From contig JBBQXY010000116.1 in assembly GCA_038209195.1 (NCBI GenBank), forward strand, positions 1-19,733: a DNA stretch of 19,733 bases, written 5' to 3'. The DNA is from JBBQXY01 sp038209195. Its GTDB lineage: Bacteria; Chloroflexota; Ktedonobacteria; Ktedonobacterales; Ktedonobacteraceae. The number at the start of each line of letters is the position of its first letter. The first letter of the stretch is position 1. The notes beneath the pieces are model-generated. The model made no database searches, was not told the DNA's origin, and saw nothing but the letters and a program-made list of their open reading frames with translations. Made by a program: the position numbers and the translations under genes. Positions 8,019 through 14,393 of this stretch are shown here, piece by piece.

Positions 8019-8858
8019 ATGGCAGCAATAATTTATGATAGCGGCCCCTTAGTGGCACGCATGACGGAAGAGTTACGCGCCGAGGCGGCACAATTTCGCC
8101 AACGACACCATCGCCCGGCACGCGTAGCACAACTGGTCGCCGGCCACGATGCAGCCGCCGAGGTCTATAGTCGGCAATTGGTGCGCGCTTGCCGCAACAT
8201 CGGGCTGGATTGTGCCACCCTGGCATACCCCTTCGAGATTGAAGAGGACGAACTACGCGTCGAGGTTGCCCACCTCAACGATGACGACAGTACCGATGGC
8301 GCTGTCTTGCTCTTGCCCCTACCTGCACATATTCGCCAGCGCGTCGTGACCGATGTGTTGCGACCAGAGAAGGATGTCGACGGCCTCGGCTCACGTAACG
8401 CGGGCAATCTACTACTCGGCTTTCCCAGCTTTATTCCCTCCACCGCCGATGTCATCCTGGCAGTTTTGCGTGACGCGGGTATCAGCGTTGCTGGTTTCAA
8501 CGCGGTCATCGTGGGGCGCAGCAATATCGGCGGCAAGCCTATTGCGCTGGTCTTAATGCGCCAGGATGCCACCATTACCATCTGCCATTCTCATACCCAG
8601 GACCTCGCGAGTATCACACGGGAAGCAGATGTGCTCGTGGTGAGCACGGGCCGTCCAGCCAGCATCACCGCCGCCATGGTCAAACCGGGCGCGATTGTCT
8701 TCGACGCTGGTATTAATACAGACAATGGTCACGTCGTTGGGGATATCGATTTCACAAGCGTCAAAGAGGTGGCTTCGTTTCTGACCCCCGTACCCGGTGG
8801 ACTTGGGCCTCTGACCCACCTCATGCTCATTCGCCACACGCTCCTTGGCCCACAGTAA
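8019..8858 (+). CDS. folD: FolD-family methylenetetrahydrofolate dehydrogenase, cyclohydrolase residues altered
   Basis: The 279-residue protein aligns with FolD, which normally converts 5,10-methylene-THF to 5,10-methenyl-THF (NADP dehydrogenase) and then to 10-formyl-THF (cyclohydrolase). Shared motifs are PEKDVDG (D121), GRSNIGGKP of the Rossmann fold, ADVLVVSTGRP, GDIDF and TPVPGGLGPLT near the C-terminus. Tyr50 is present. The position of the catalytic Lys (K54 in E. coli, K56 in human) is Leu54, and the partner Gln98 of the VQLPLP motif is Leu98 within LLLPLP. The usual PCTP is PSTA. Numbering matches E. coli without gaps up to D121. Loss of Lys and Gln predicts loss of cyclohydrolase activity, as in the monofunctional yeast dehydrogenase MTD1. 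The start ATG 8019 has a weak AAGG-type site. Confidence 0.9.
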   Translation: MAAIIYDSGPLVARMTEELRAEAAQFRQRHHRPARVAQLVAGHDAAAEVYSRQLVRACRNIGLDCATLAYPFEIEEDELRVEVAHLNDDDSTDGAVLLLPLPAHIRQRVVTDVLRPEKDVDGLGSRNAGNLLLGFPSFIPSTADVILAVLRDAGISVAGFNAVIVGRSNIGGKPIALVLMRQDATITICHSHTQDLASITREADVLVVSTGRPASITAAMVKPGAIVFDAGINTDNGHVVGDIDFTSVKEVASFLTPVPGGLGPLTHLMLIRHTLLGPQ

Positions 8859-8881
8859 TGGCTTTAATGGCTTTAATGGCT
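8857..8881. repeat. 9-bp tandem repeat between convergent stop codons
   Basis: The unit AATGGCTTT is repeated about 2.8 times between folD and the convergent methyltransferase gene. The folD stop lies at the left edge and the methyltransferase stop (TTA on the plus strand, 8873) lies inside the repeat. No terminator hairpin is visible here. Confidence 0.75.
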
Positions 8882-9730
8882 AGCATCAAGTTGCCCTTGC
8901 CTGACAGCCTCGTATAAAATAATCCCCGTCGCCATCGCGGCATTCAATGACTCGACCCCATTCGCCAGCGGAATAGAGATCGACAGCGTTGCCTCTGCTC
9001 GCGCCTCTGCCGATGGCCCTTGAGCTTCATTGCCAATCACCAATGCGAAGGGTGTCGTCAGGTCTTGCGCGAAATAACTCTGTCTGCTGCCTGCTTCTGC
9101 TAGCAACACCCGCGGAGCAGTGCCGCAATGGCGCGTGATCCTTTCCCTGATCGCTTCCCAGCCCAGGTTGCCTTCAATCGGTAACGCCACATGCGCGCCA
9201 GCAGCGGCTCGCACCACCTTGGGGCTATAGCAATCGACGCAACCGGCGGTCAACAACACCTCCTGCACATCGGCAGCCAGGGCCGTGCGCAGAATGGTAC
9301 CCATATTGCCGGGATCAGCTAGGTTGTCCAGAATCAGCAGTGCCGGCCGTTGTTTTGGCAAACGACGCGCCAGTAAACGCTCAGGGCTGAAGGTCGCCAT
9401 GGGGAGGACACTTACAACGCCCTGTGAAGTTTGCACATCACCTAGGGCTGCGATGACCCGTTCGCTCACCTCGAACAGTTGGTTGGCAGCCAGACCGCTA
9501 TCGTGGAGCAGGTGATCGAGGAGTGCTCTTCCGTCGGGCGTGCGTTGGAGCAAGGCTGGTTCGTAATAAACCTCTTGCGGTACACTATTCGCAGCCAGCA
9601 AGGTCTCCAACAAATGGGGGCCTTCCATCAAGAAGAGGCCGCTTTTTTTGCGGCCTCTCGTTGTATGCAAATCTTGCAAGGTGCGAATGCGTGGATTTTG
9701 CGAACTACTAATCAGCATGGTCTCTCTCAT
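8873..9730 (-). CDS. SpoU/TrmH-family RNA 2'-O-ribose methyltransferase
   Basis: The 285-residue protein has the two-domain layout of 23S rRNA or tRNA ribose methyltransferases. An N-terminal substrate-binding domain (about 1-105) carries LFLMEGPHLLET. A SPOUT knot domain carries motif 1 LDNLADPGNMGTILRTA (134-150), motif 2 LVIGNEAQGPS (230-240) and motif 3 IPLANGVESLNAA (253-265), which bind S-adenosylmethionine. It starts 26 nt after the rplT stop on the same strand, so it is probably the third gene of the rpmI operon, an arrangement also seen in Firmicutes. ATG 9730 lacks a ribosome site. ATG 9718 (four residues shorter) is preceded by GAGAGA but very closely. The target nucleotide is not predictable. 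Confidence 0.9.
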   Translation of the reverse strand: MRETMLISSSQNPRIRTLQDLHTTRGRKKSGLFLMEGPHLLETLLAANSVPQEVYYEPALLQRTPDGRALLDHLLHDSGLAANQLFEVSERVIAALGDVQTSQGVVSVLPMATFSPERLLARRLPKQRPALLILDNLADPGNMGTILRTALAADVQEVLLTAGCVDCYSPKVVRAAAGAHVALPIEGNLGWEAIRERITRHCGTAPRVLLAEAGSRQSYFAQDLTTPFALVIGNEAQGPSAEARAEATLSISIPLANGVESLNAAMATGIILYEAVRQGQLDASH

Positions 9731-9756
9731 GCAATCAGGGCGACCGTCTGACCCTC

Positions 9757-10113
9757 TTACTTAATAGTTTCCAGGGCCATCGCGACCAGCGTGCTAAAAG
9801 CAGCTTCGTCGTGGACAGCCATCTCGGCCAGAATCTTGCGATCTACATCGATATTGGCGGTATGAATCGCGTGCATCAGTACGCTATAGCTAATGCCATG
9901 CATCCGTGCGGCAGCATTGATACGCGTGATCCACAGGCGGCGCATATCGCGCTTGCGGGTTCGCCTGTCGCGATACATATACGCCATTGAGCGCATTGCC
10001 GATTCATGCGCTGGTCGGAAAAGTCGTTTGCGCGTTCCACGATGGCTTTCCACCATCTGCAACAATTTCTTATGTTTCTTGTGCGCGGCTACGCCACGTT
10101 TCACTCTTGGCAT
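9757..10113 (-). CDS. rplT: Large-subunit ribosomal protein L20
   Basis: The 118-residue product is a clear L20: MPRVKRGVAAHKKHKKLL at the start, FRPAHESAMRSMAYMYRDRR and LWITRINAAARMHGISYSV in the middle, and a C-terminal helical domain. L20 binds 23S rRNA early in 50S assembly and often represses its own operon by binding the mRNA leader. A GGAGG ribosome site lies about 9 nt before ATG 10113. It follows rpmI by 31 nt. Confidence 0.98.
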   Translation of the reverse strand: MPRVKRGVAAHKKHKKLLQMVESHRGTRKRLFRPAHESAMRSMAYMYRDRRTRKRDMRRLWITRINAAARMHGISYSVLMHAIHTANIDVDRKILAEMAVHDEAAFSTLVAMALETIK

Positions 10114-10144
10114 TCTTTAATCCTCCATTCGATTTTTGTAATAA

Positions 10145-10348
10145 CTAGAAAGCATACGGAAGTAGACGTTTCATGCGACGAGTATCACTCGTCTTCAGTT
10201 CAAAGTCTTTATCCATCGAACGGACGGCTGAAGGTGACTTGTGGCGTCGCAGATGGTTGATTGCGACCTTGCGGCGCATAAATTTCCCGCTACCGGTAAT
10301 TTTGACGCGCTTCGCCATGGCTTTGTGTGTTTTTAGCTTCTGCTTCAT
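10145..10348 (-). CDS. rpmI: Large-subunit ribosomal protein L35
   Basis: The 67-residue protein has L35 features: MKQKLKTHKAMAKRVKITG, the basic core RRKVAINHLRRHKS and a short C-terminal KRLLPYAF. The frame is open upstream to 10441. The family start is the Met at 10348, which has a GAAAGAAG ribosome site, and the extra upstream residues are not L35-like. It is the first gene of the operon. infC, which usually precedes rpmI, is not found in the roughly 740 bp upstream. Confidence 0.97.
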   Translation of the reverse strand: MKQKLKTHKAMAKRVKITGSGKFMRRKVAINHLRRHKSPSAVRSMDKDFELKTSDTRRMKRLLPYAF

Positions 10349-10570
10349 GCTTCTTCTTTCCATGTACTTTGCCAGACGGGGTTTGGACAATCGTTTCTTT
10401 GAATCAAGTGCTGCGCATCTCTCGGCCTGGGCGCACGACAAATAACGTCGACGCGCATGAGGAGAAAGGCAGTGTGGGTAGCGATTCTTGCCCTACAAAC
10501 TCAATACTATTCCCACAATTACTCCATCGAAGGCGCAGAGAAGCCTATTTCCGGAGTACATCCCGTTGCG
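10349..10570 (-). promoter_or_regulatory. Long structured 5' leader of the rpmI-rplT operon
   Basis: From the predicted transcription start near 10569 to the rpmI ATG is about 220 nt without a convincing gene. One imperfect hairpin (10431-10456) has GCGC ends and a CGAC/GTCG inner stem with one bulge. A second, two-tier pairing near the 5' end joins TACTCC with GGAGTA around an AGGC/GCCT stem. Such a leader is where L20-family autoregulation would act, but I do not recognise a specific L20-leader consensus. Confidence 0.4.
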
Positions 10571-10575
10571 CAACG

Positions 10576-10604
10576 ATTATAGCACATCGCGTTGCCGAGG
10601 GCAA
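10576..10604 (-). promoter_or_regulatory. Strong sigma-70-type promoter for rpmI-rplT
   Basis: Read on the minus strand, TTGCCC (10604-10599) is followed after exactly 17 bp by a consensus TATAAT (10581-10576). TGC directly precedes the -10 box, giving TGCTATAAT. This is the best promoter in the window and fits a ribosomal-protein operon. Confidence 0.8.
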
Positions 10605-10692
10605 TAGCTGATTCGCCGCCTCCCCTGTCTCTATTTGGTGGCATCGTGTATACTATCAACAGATAGAGAGAATTCCCACACAGACATCTTCT

Positions 10693-10770
10693 GGGCGGAC
10701 AACGCTTCGCCCCTGCACAGCATACGTCCTCGTATTTGCAGGGGTGAGCAAAGCGTTGTCCGCCCTTTTT
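10693..10770 (+). ncRNA. Large three-tier hairpin with T tract (small RNA or terminator-like element)
   Basis: A perfect 15-bp outer stem (10693-10707 with 10751-10765) encloses an 8-bp middle stem (10710-10717 with 10737-10744). Inside that is a 5-bp apical stem (10722-10726 with 10731-10735) with a TCCT loop. TTTTT follows at 10766-10770, as in an intrinsic terminator on the plus strand. No plus-strand gene lies upstream. A TATACT box at 10649-10654 would start a transcript near 10661, giving an RNA of about 110 nt. The -35 is poor, so promoter and RNA are tentative. A short palindromic mobile or repeated element is an alternative. Confidence 0.45.
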
Positions 10771-10936
10771 ATATCTGGTAAAATTCCCCATAATGCTGTA
10801 CTATAGTAAAACATTTTCACACGCGGCCCGTCCACCTTTGAAAAGCAACCAGGCAATGTAACCCACCAACGTAATAATAATTGTTAGAAGCGACCTTTCA
10901 AGCTTTCCGACACAGTTCATCTGGCAAGCGGGGATG

Positions 10937-11017
10937 CAAGGGGCAGCCGCCCCTTGACGGGGTTCTAGGGCTGTGCCCTAGATTCCCTCCCTCCCTCTCC
11001 TGCCGCCGTAGGCGGCA
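10937..11017. repeat. Cluster of three short palindromes (REP-like)
   Basis: Three compact hairpins follow each other. CAAGGGGC/GCCCCTTG has a 4-nt loop (10937-10956), CTAGGGC/GCCCTAG has a 3-nt loop (10965-10981) and TGCCGCC/GGCGGCA has a 3-nt loop (11001-11017). A pyrimidine run (CCCTCC repeats) lies between the second and third. The last palindrome recurs almost identically at 13138-13152. They sit in the sigma-factor gene's upstream region and look like an extragenic repeated element. Confidence 0.55.
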
Positions 11018-11086
11018 TGTCAGATAAAGAGTGTCAAAGCACTAGCTTGCTAGCGGCAAACAAACAGCCTGAGCAGGGAGAGTGTT

Positions 11087-11689
11087 GTGGGTATACTGCG
11101 CAATACACAGAAAACATCACAACCTGTTAAGACAGGACGAAATAGTGTTGAAGCACGCGTTCCTCGGAGGGAGGAAGAAGTGCAGGAATTTCAGACCTTT
11201 TATCAGGAAAATCTTGGTCAGATATATCGGTACGTCTATAGTAAGGTAGGGAACAGGGAAGAGGCCGAGGACCTGACGTCACAGATATTCGTGAAAGCTG
11301 TCCGCGGTGTCGATACCGAACGCGGACCACACAGTATGCAAAAATGGTTGTTTCAAGTGGCGCGTACCACCATTGCCGACTACTGGCGCACCTTTTATCG
11401 TGTCTCAACCAGTTCATTGGAAGAATTGTTAGAGGCGGGCTGGGAAGGTCCGGTGGATGAAGAGCCGACGACAACCATGAACAATAGACCATTAGAGCAT
11501 GTCCAACGTATTCTGCAAGCCTTGCAGGAAAATTATAGAGAGGTATTATATAATCGTTTCCTACTCAATCTTTCCATTAAAGACACTGCTTTACGGATGG
11601 GCTTGACGGAGGCGAATGTCAAAGTATTACAGTTTCGTGCGCTCAAACGAGCCGCCGAACTAGAATATATTGTCACCGGAACCAGGTAA
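11087..11689 (+). CDS. ECF-like RNA polymerase sigma-70 factor
   Basis: The 200-residue protein has the two domains of an extracytoplasmic-function sigma factor. Region 2 (about 35-105) contains YQENLGQIYRYVYSKVG, EEAEDLTSQIFVKAV and KWLFQVARTTIADYWR. Region 4 (about 138-190) contains LQENYREVLYNRFL and a helix-turn-helix SIKDTALRMGLTEANVKVL for the -35 element. There is no region 1 or 3. It starts with GTG 11087 behind an AGGGAG site 6 nt upstream. The N-terminal 30 residues are basic and polar. It is followed 72 nt later by a membrane-anchored protein with an anti-sigma-like N-terminus. Target promoters are unknown. Confidence 0.9.
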   Translation: MGILRNTQKTSQPVKTGRNSVEARVPRREEEVQEFQTFYQENLGQIYRYVYSKVGNREEAEDLTSQIFVKAVRGVDTERGPHSMQKWLFQVARTTIADYWRTFYRVSTSSLEELLEAGWEGPVDEEPTTTMNNRPLEHVQRILQALQENYREVLYNRFLLNLSIKDTALRMGLTEANVKVLQFRALKRAAELEYIVTGTR

Positions 11690-11761
11690 TAGTATGGGAA
11701 CGCGGTGGATATTTGCTCACTCGTTGCCATCTTACCCAACACAGTGTGGAGATACACCATT

Positions 11762-12574
11762 ATGTCAGGCGAAGATCAGGAACGCTTTGAAGACTATCTG
11801 GAGCTAGAGCACTATATTGAAGAGCTTCAGGCTGGACGTGTCGCCCATCCCCCAGCAGAATTGACACCCAGCCAGGCAAGTATCTATCGTATGGCCGCGC
11901 TTTTCCGCTCGTCTTTGCCTGAAGCCAATGAGCCACGACCAGAATTTGCCGCCGAATTGCTTGGCCGTCTTGAGCAGGAGTTGCAACAGCCAGCGCAAGC
12001 TGATCCCCCCTCTCAAGCCCCAAAACAGCCATCCAAGCGACTTGGCGTTTCGCGACGTTCGTTATTGGCGGGCGGTGCCGCCATTGCCGCCTCATTGATT
12101 GTCGGCGTTGGCAGTGGTGCCGCCATTGAACATGCCATTCAACCGACGACGGTGAAGGTCGTCCCTACTAACGGTACTCTGACTAGTGCAGCGTGGCCGA
12201 CGCCGCTCGTCCCGGACAATATCCCTACCCAATGGCACCCTGTCACCACCCTGGTCGCGTTGGGTGAGAACGCCGTACCTTTTTCCGCTGGTAGCGTGGT
12301 GGGCTATGTCATTCGCGATGATGGCGACAATGGCGACCCCGATAAAGGGCAGATCATCGCCATGTCCGCCGCCTGCACACATATGGGCTGCATTGTAAAG
12401 TGGCAAGATTCCGACCGCAAGTTCCACTGCCCTTGCCATGGCGGCTTGTTTACCGAGTATGGCAAAGTAGATGCCGGAGCGGCCCCCATCCACTATCTCA
12501 CACCACTACCACGCCTGCAAACAAAGGTCGAGAATGGTAATGTCTATGTCAAGGTGCCAGCGAGCCAGGTATGA
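11762..12574 (+). CDS. Membrane-anchored Rieske [2Fe-2S] protein with cytoplasmic N-terminal domain
   Basis: The 270-residue protein has an acidic helical N-terminal part (about 5-75), a Gln/Pro/Ser linker and a single membrane helix (about 100-121) after SRRSLL, a Tat-like twin-arginine motif (R98 R99). A C-terminal Rieske domain follows. The cluster ligands are C205 and H207 in CTHMGC and C223 and H226 in CPCHGG; C210 and C225 can form the usual disulfide. Rieske domains carry one electron in bc complexes or oxygenases. No cytochrome b is encoded nearby. The N-terminal domain resembles short cytoplasmic anti-sigma domains in general pattern and the gene follows a sigma factor. I chose ATG 11762 (GGAGA site 9 nt upstream) over the GTG at 11705. 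Confidence 0.87.
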   Translation: MSGEDQERFEDYLELEHYIEELQAGRVAHPPAELTPSQASIYRMAALFRSSLPEANEPRPEFAAELLGRLEQELQQPAQADPPSQAPKQPSKRLGVSRRSLLAGGAAIAASLIVGVGSGAAIEHAIQPTTVKVVPTNGTLTSAAWPTPLVPDNIPTQWHPVTTLVALGENAVPFSAGSVVGYVIRDDGDNGDPDKGQIIAMSAACTHMGCIVKWQDSDRKFHCPCHGGLFTEYGKVDAGAAPIHYLTPLPRLQTKVENGNVYVKVPASQV

Positions 12575-13002
12575 GACGCAACTTGCTAGTTGTGCTTCTT
12601 GGCTTAGCTTTTCTGCTCCTTTTGACCTGGGTCGGCACTATCCTGGTCGATATCATCCCTCATCGCGTTACTGCGCCCATACAAACTGCTCAGGCCGGCC
12701 CCTATCAAATCACGCTGCAAGTCAATCCTAACCCTCCTTCCGTCACCCAACCTGCTGCACTAACCGTACACATCCTCACCAATAGCTCACAACAACCCCT
12801 CACCAACGCCCACGTCACCCTGGAAAGTAGTATGCAATCCATGGATATGGGCACCGATAGCACCACAGCACAAGCGCAAAACGACGGCACCTACCTCGCC
12901 CATCTCCAGTTTGTCATGGGCGGCTCTTGGCAGGTAAAAGTAATTATCACCCTCCCTGGCAAACAACCCACAAACGCAGTCTTTGTAATAACATCTCAAT
13001 AA
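12571..13002 (+). CDS. YtkA/FixH-like membrane-anchored protein
   Basis: The 143-residue protein has one N-terminal membrane helix (about 4-25) and an extracellular beta-sandwich. The sandwich resembles the YtkA-like/FixH-like domain: YQITLQVNPNPPSVTQPA, a Met-rich SMQSMDMGTDS loop (87-97) and DGTYLAHLQFVMGGSWQVKV. Such domains occur in copper handling and cytochrome oxidase assembly proteins. The Met residues 88, 91 and 93 could bind Cu(I), which is inference. Its ATG overlaps the Rieske stop as ATGA, showing tight translational coupling, so the two proteins probably work together in the envelope. Confidence 0.7.
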   Translation: MRRNLLVVLLGLAFLLLLTWVGTILVDIIPHRVTAPIQTAQAGPYQITLQVNPNPPSVTQPAALTVHILTNSSQQPLTNAHVTLESSMQSMDMGTDSTTAQAQNDGTYLAHLQFVMGGSWQVKVIITLPGKQPTNAVFVITSQ

Positions 13003-13037
13003 AGCCTTGTAAACTCCCTTCAATGCCAGCGTAGGGC

Positions 13038-13070
13038 GCGATTTATCGCCGCCACCGCCGATTTATCGGC
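13038..13070. repeat. Paired short palindromes around CGATTTATCG
   Basis: GCGATTTATCGC (13038-13049) and GCCGATTTATCGGC (13057-13070) are two near-copies of one palindrome in the gap after the YtkA-like gene. They may act as a weak terminator or belong to a dispersed extragenic palindrome family. Confidence 0.6.
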
Positions 13071-13099
13071 CCGTCCCAGTGCTGATGAAGCTCCCTCTG

Positions 13100-13108
13100 T
13101 GCTATACT
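13100..13108 (+). promoter_or_regulatory. Extended -10 promoter before the LolA-like lipoprotein
   Basis: TGCTATACT is identical to the extended -10 at 101-109. The -35 position (13080-13085) does not match consensus, so recognition would rely on the extended -10. Transcription would start near 13115 and give a leader of about 85 nt. Confidence 0.5.
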
Positions 13109-13112
13109 AAGG

Positions 13113-13152
13113 TGTGCAAAAGCACATTTGAAAACGAGCCGCCGCAGGCGGC
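13113..13152 (+). promoter_or_regulatory. Two small hairpins in the 5' leader of the lipoprotein mRNA
   Basis: TGTGC-AAAA-GCACA (13113-13126) sits at the predicted mRNA 5' end. GCCGCC-GCA-GGCGGC (13138-13152) differs by one base from the palindrome at 11002-11016. They may stabilise the message or be a repeated element inserted in the leader. Confidence 0.5.
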
Positions 13153-13199
13153 GAGAAGCCCTAAAGAAACCATACATTTTATATATAAAGGAGCCATCC

Positions 13200-14378
13200 A
13201 TGTCCCTCTATCGACGCCTGTGTAGCATTGCCGCCGCACTGCTACTTCTGTTCCTACTTGCCGCTTGTGGTGGCTCCTCAACGCCCCAGACCCAGAAGCC
13301 TACCCCTACTCCCGTGCTATCGCCAACTCCCGGCCCCGGTCAACATTTGCTTGATACGATGGCGCAGAAACTCCAATCAGCCCAAACCCTGCATGGCATC
13401 TTCAATGTAAAAATCACCGGCACCACCTTCAATGGCACCGTCAATAGCGAGGTATGGAACCAATCACCGCACGATAACCGCACGGTCGTTTTACAATCGA
13501 CGCTCTCGCAATTCCCAGAGGGCGAGCTCACGGTCAGCAATGGCAAGCAAGTCTGGCAGTACGAACCGGCGAAAAAAGTAGTCTACACGGGCTCAGCTAC
13601 TACAACCACGACCACCAGCACCCCAACCGTCACTGGAACAGCAACTACCGACTCCAATGGTGGGCAGAGCCAGTTCATCTTAAACCTGGTGAAAAAGGTG
13701 TTCACGCATAGCGATGCGACCTTAGTCTCCTCCTCCACGAACGTTGACGGCCACGATGTCTCGGTTGTCCACGTTGTACCGCAGGGCCAGACCACTGGCC
13801 TCAACTTCAACTATGACGGAGATGTCTATATTGACAAGACCACCAACCAGCCTGTCAAAGTCGATCTAACAATTTCCGGCTTTGGTCATGTCGTGCTTGA
13901 TCTGCCAACACTGCTGCTCAACCAGCCTATCCCCGCCAGCACATTCACTTTTGTTGTACCAGCAGGGGTCAAAGTCTTGCCACTGCAGCAGGCGAACGCT
14001 AACTCTGGTACCGACACTGGCTCCATCACCCTGGCCCAGGCACAGCAACAGGCTGGCTATTACTTGCTGAGCATCCCGGTCACGCAAACTGACTGCGTCT
14101 TGGGCAACATAAACGCGCTCGGCGCACCAGGGAGCCAGATTTTCACCCTCAACTATAGCCTGGGCAAAACAACCTTTACTATCGCCGAAGGTAAATCCCT
14201 CGCCAACTTACCAACCACTGGCGGACAAAAGGTCAGCTTGCGCGGCACCACCGCCACGCTAACCATCGCTAATGGCACAACAACCCTCTCCTGGACAGAG
14301 CACAGCATTGGCTTGAGCATCACTGGCACCGGATTGAATAGCGACCAAGTCACAAGTATTGCCAATCTCTTGTCGTAA
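13200..14378 (+). CDS. LolA-like lipoprotein with C-terminal DUF4367-like domain
   Basis: The 392-residue lipoprotein has a signal sequence with the lipobox LAAC (C23) and a Thr/Pro-rich tether (about 30-48). A LolA/LppX-like half-barrel domain follows (about 55-270): LHGIFNVKITGTTFNGTV, GELTVSNGKQVWQYEP, DVYIDKTTNQPVKVDL. A C-terminal segment (about 280-390) resembles DUF4367, with TTLSWTEHSIGLSITG near the end. Related folds bind lipids or lipoproteins; RseB, which controls an anti-sigma factor, has a similar N-terminal fold. ATG 13200 with AAAGGAG six nt upstream is the true start; the frame is open to 13128. It is probably anchored on the outer face of the cytoplasmic membrane. Its ligand is unknown. 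Confidence 0.75.
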   Translation: MSLYRRLCSIAAALLLLFLLAACGGSSTPQTQKPTPTPVLSPTPGPGQHLLDTMAQKLQSAQTLHGIFNVKITGTTFNGTVNSEVWNQSPHDNRTVVLQSTLSQFPEGELTVSNGKQVWQYEPAKKVVYTGSATTTTTTSTPTVTGTATTDSNGGQSQFILNLVKKVFTHSDATLVSSSTNVDGHDVSVVHVVPQGQTTGLNFNYDGDVYIDKTTNQPVKVDLTISGFGHVVLDLPTLLLNQPIPASTFTFVVPAGVKVLPLQQANANSGTDTGSITLAQAQQQAGYYLLSIPVTQTDCVLGNINALGAPGSQIFTLNYSLGKTTFTIAEGKSLANLPTTGGQKVSLRGTTATLTIANGTTTLSWTEHSIGLSITGTGLNSDQVTSIANLLS

Positions 14379-14393
14379 AGGTGCTGGCAAATC

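Larger units (their letters stand above)
10605..11086. other. Non-coding intergenic region between the rpmI operon and the sigma-factor gene
   Basis: Together with the rpmI leader this makes about 740 bp without a protein gene. It contains the large hairpin and the palindrome cluster annotated separately, and a small palindrome CTAGC/GCTAG (11042-11053) about 35 nt before the sigma-factor start. No infC, tRNA or recognisable gene remnant was found on either strand. Confidence 0.6.

Noticed and set aside
10349..10441. 31-residue N-terminal extension of L35
   Set aside because: L35 proteins start at the MKQKLKTHK position, which has its own ribosome site. The extension is not family-like and falls in the leader.
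10519..10791. 90-residue minus-strand frame upstream of rpmI, checked as a possible infC remnant
   Set aside because: It has no IF-3 motifs and runs through the hairpin and the rpmI promoter, so it is not a gene.
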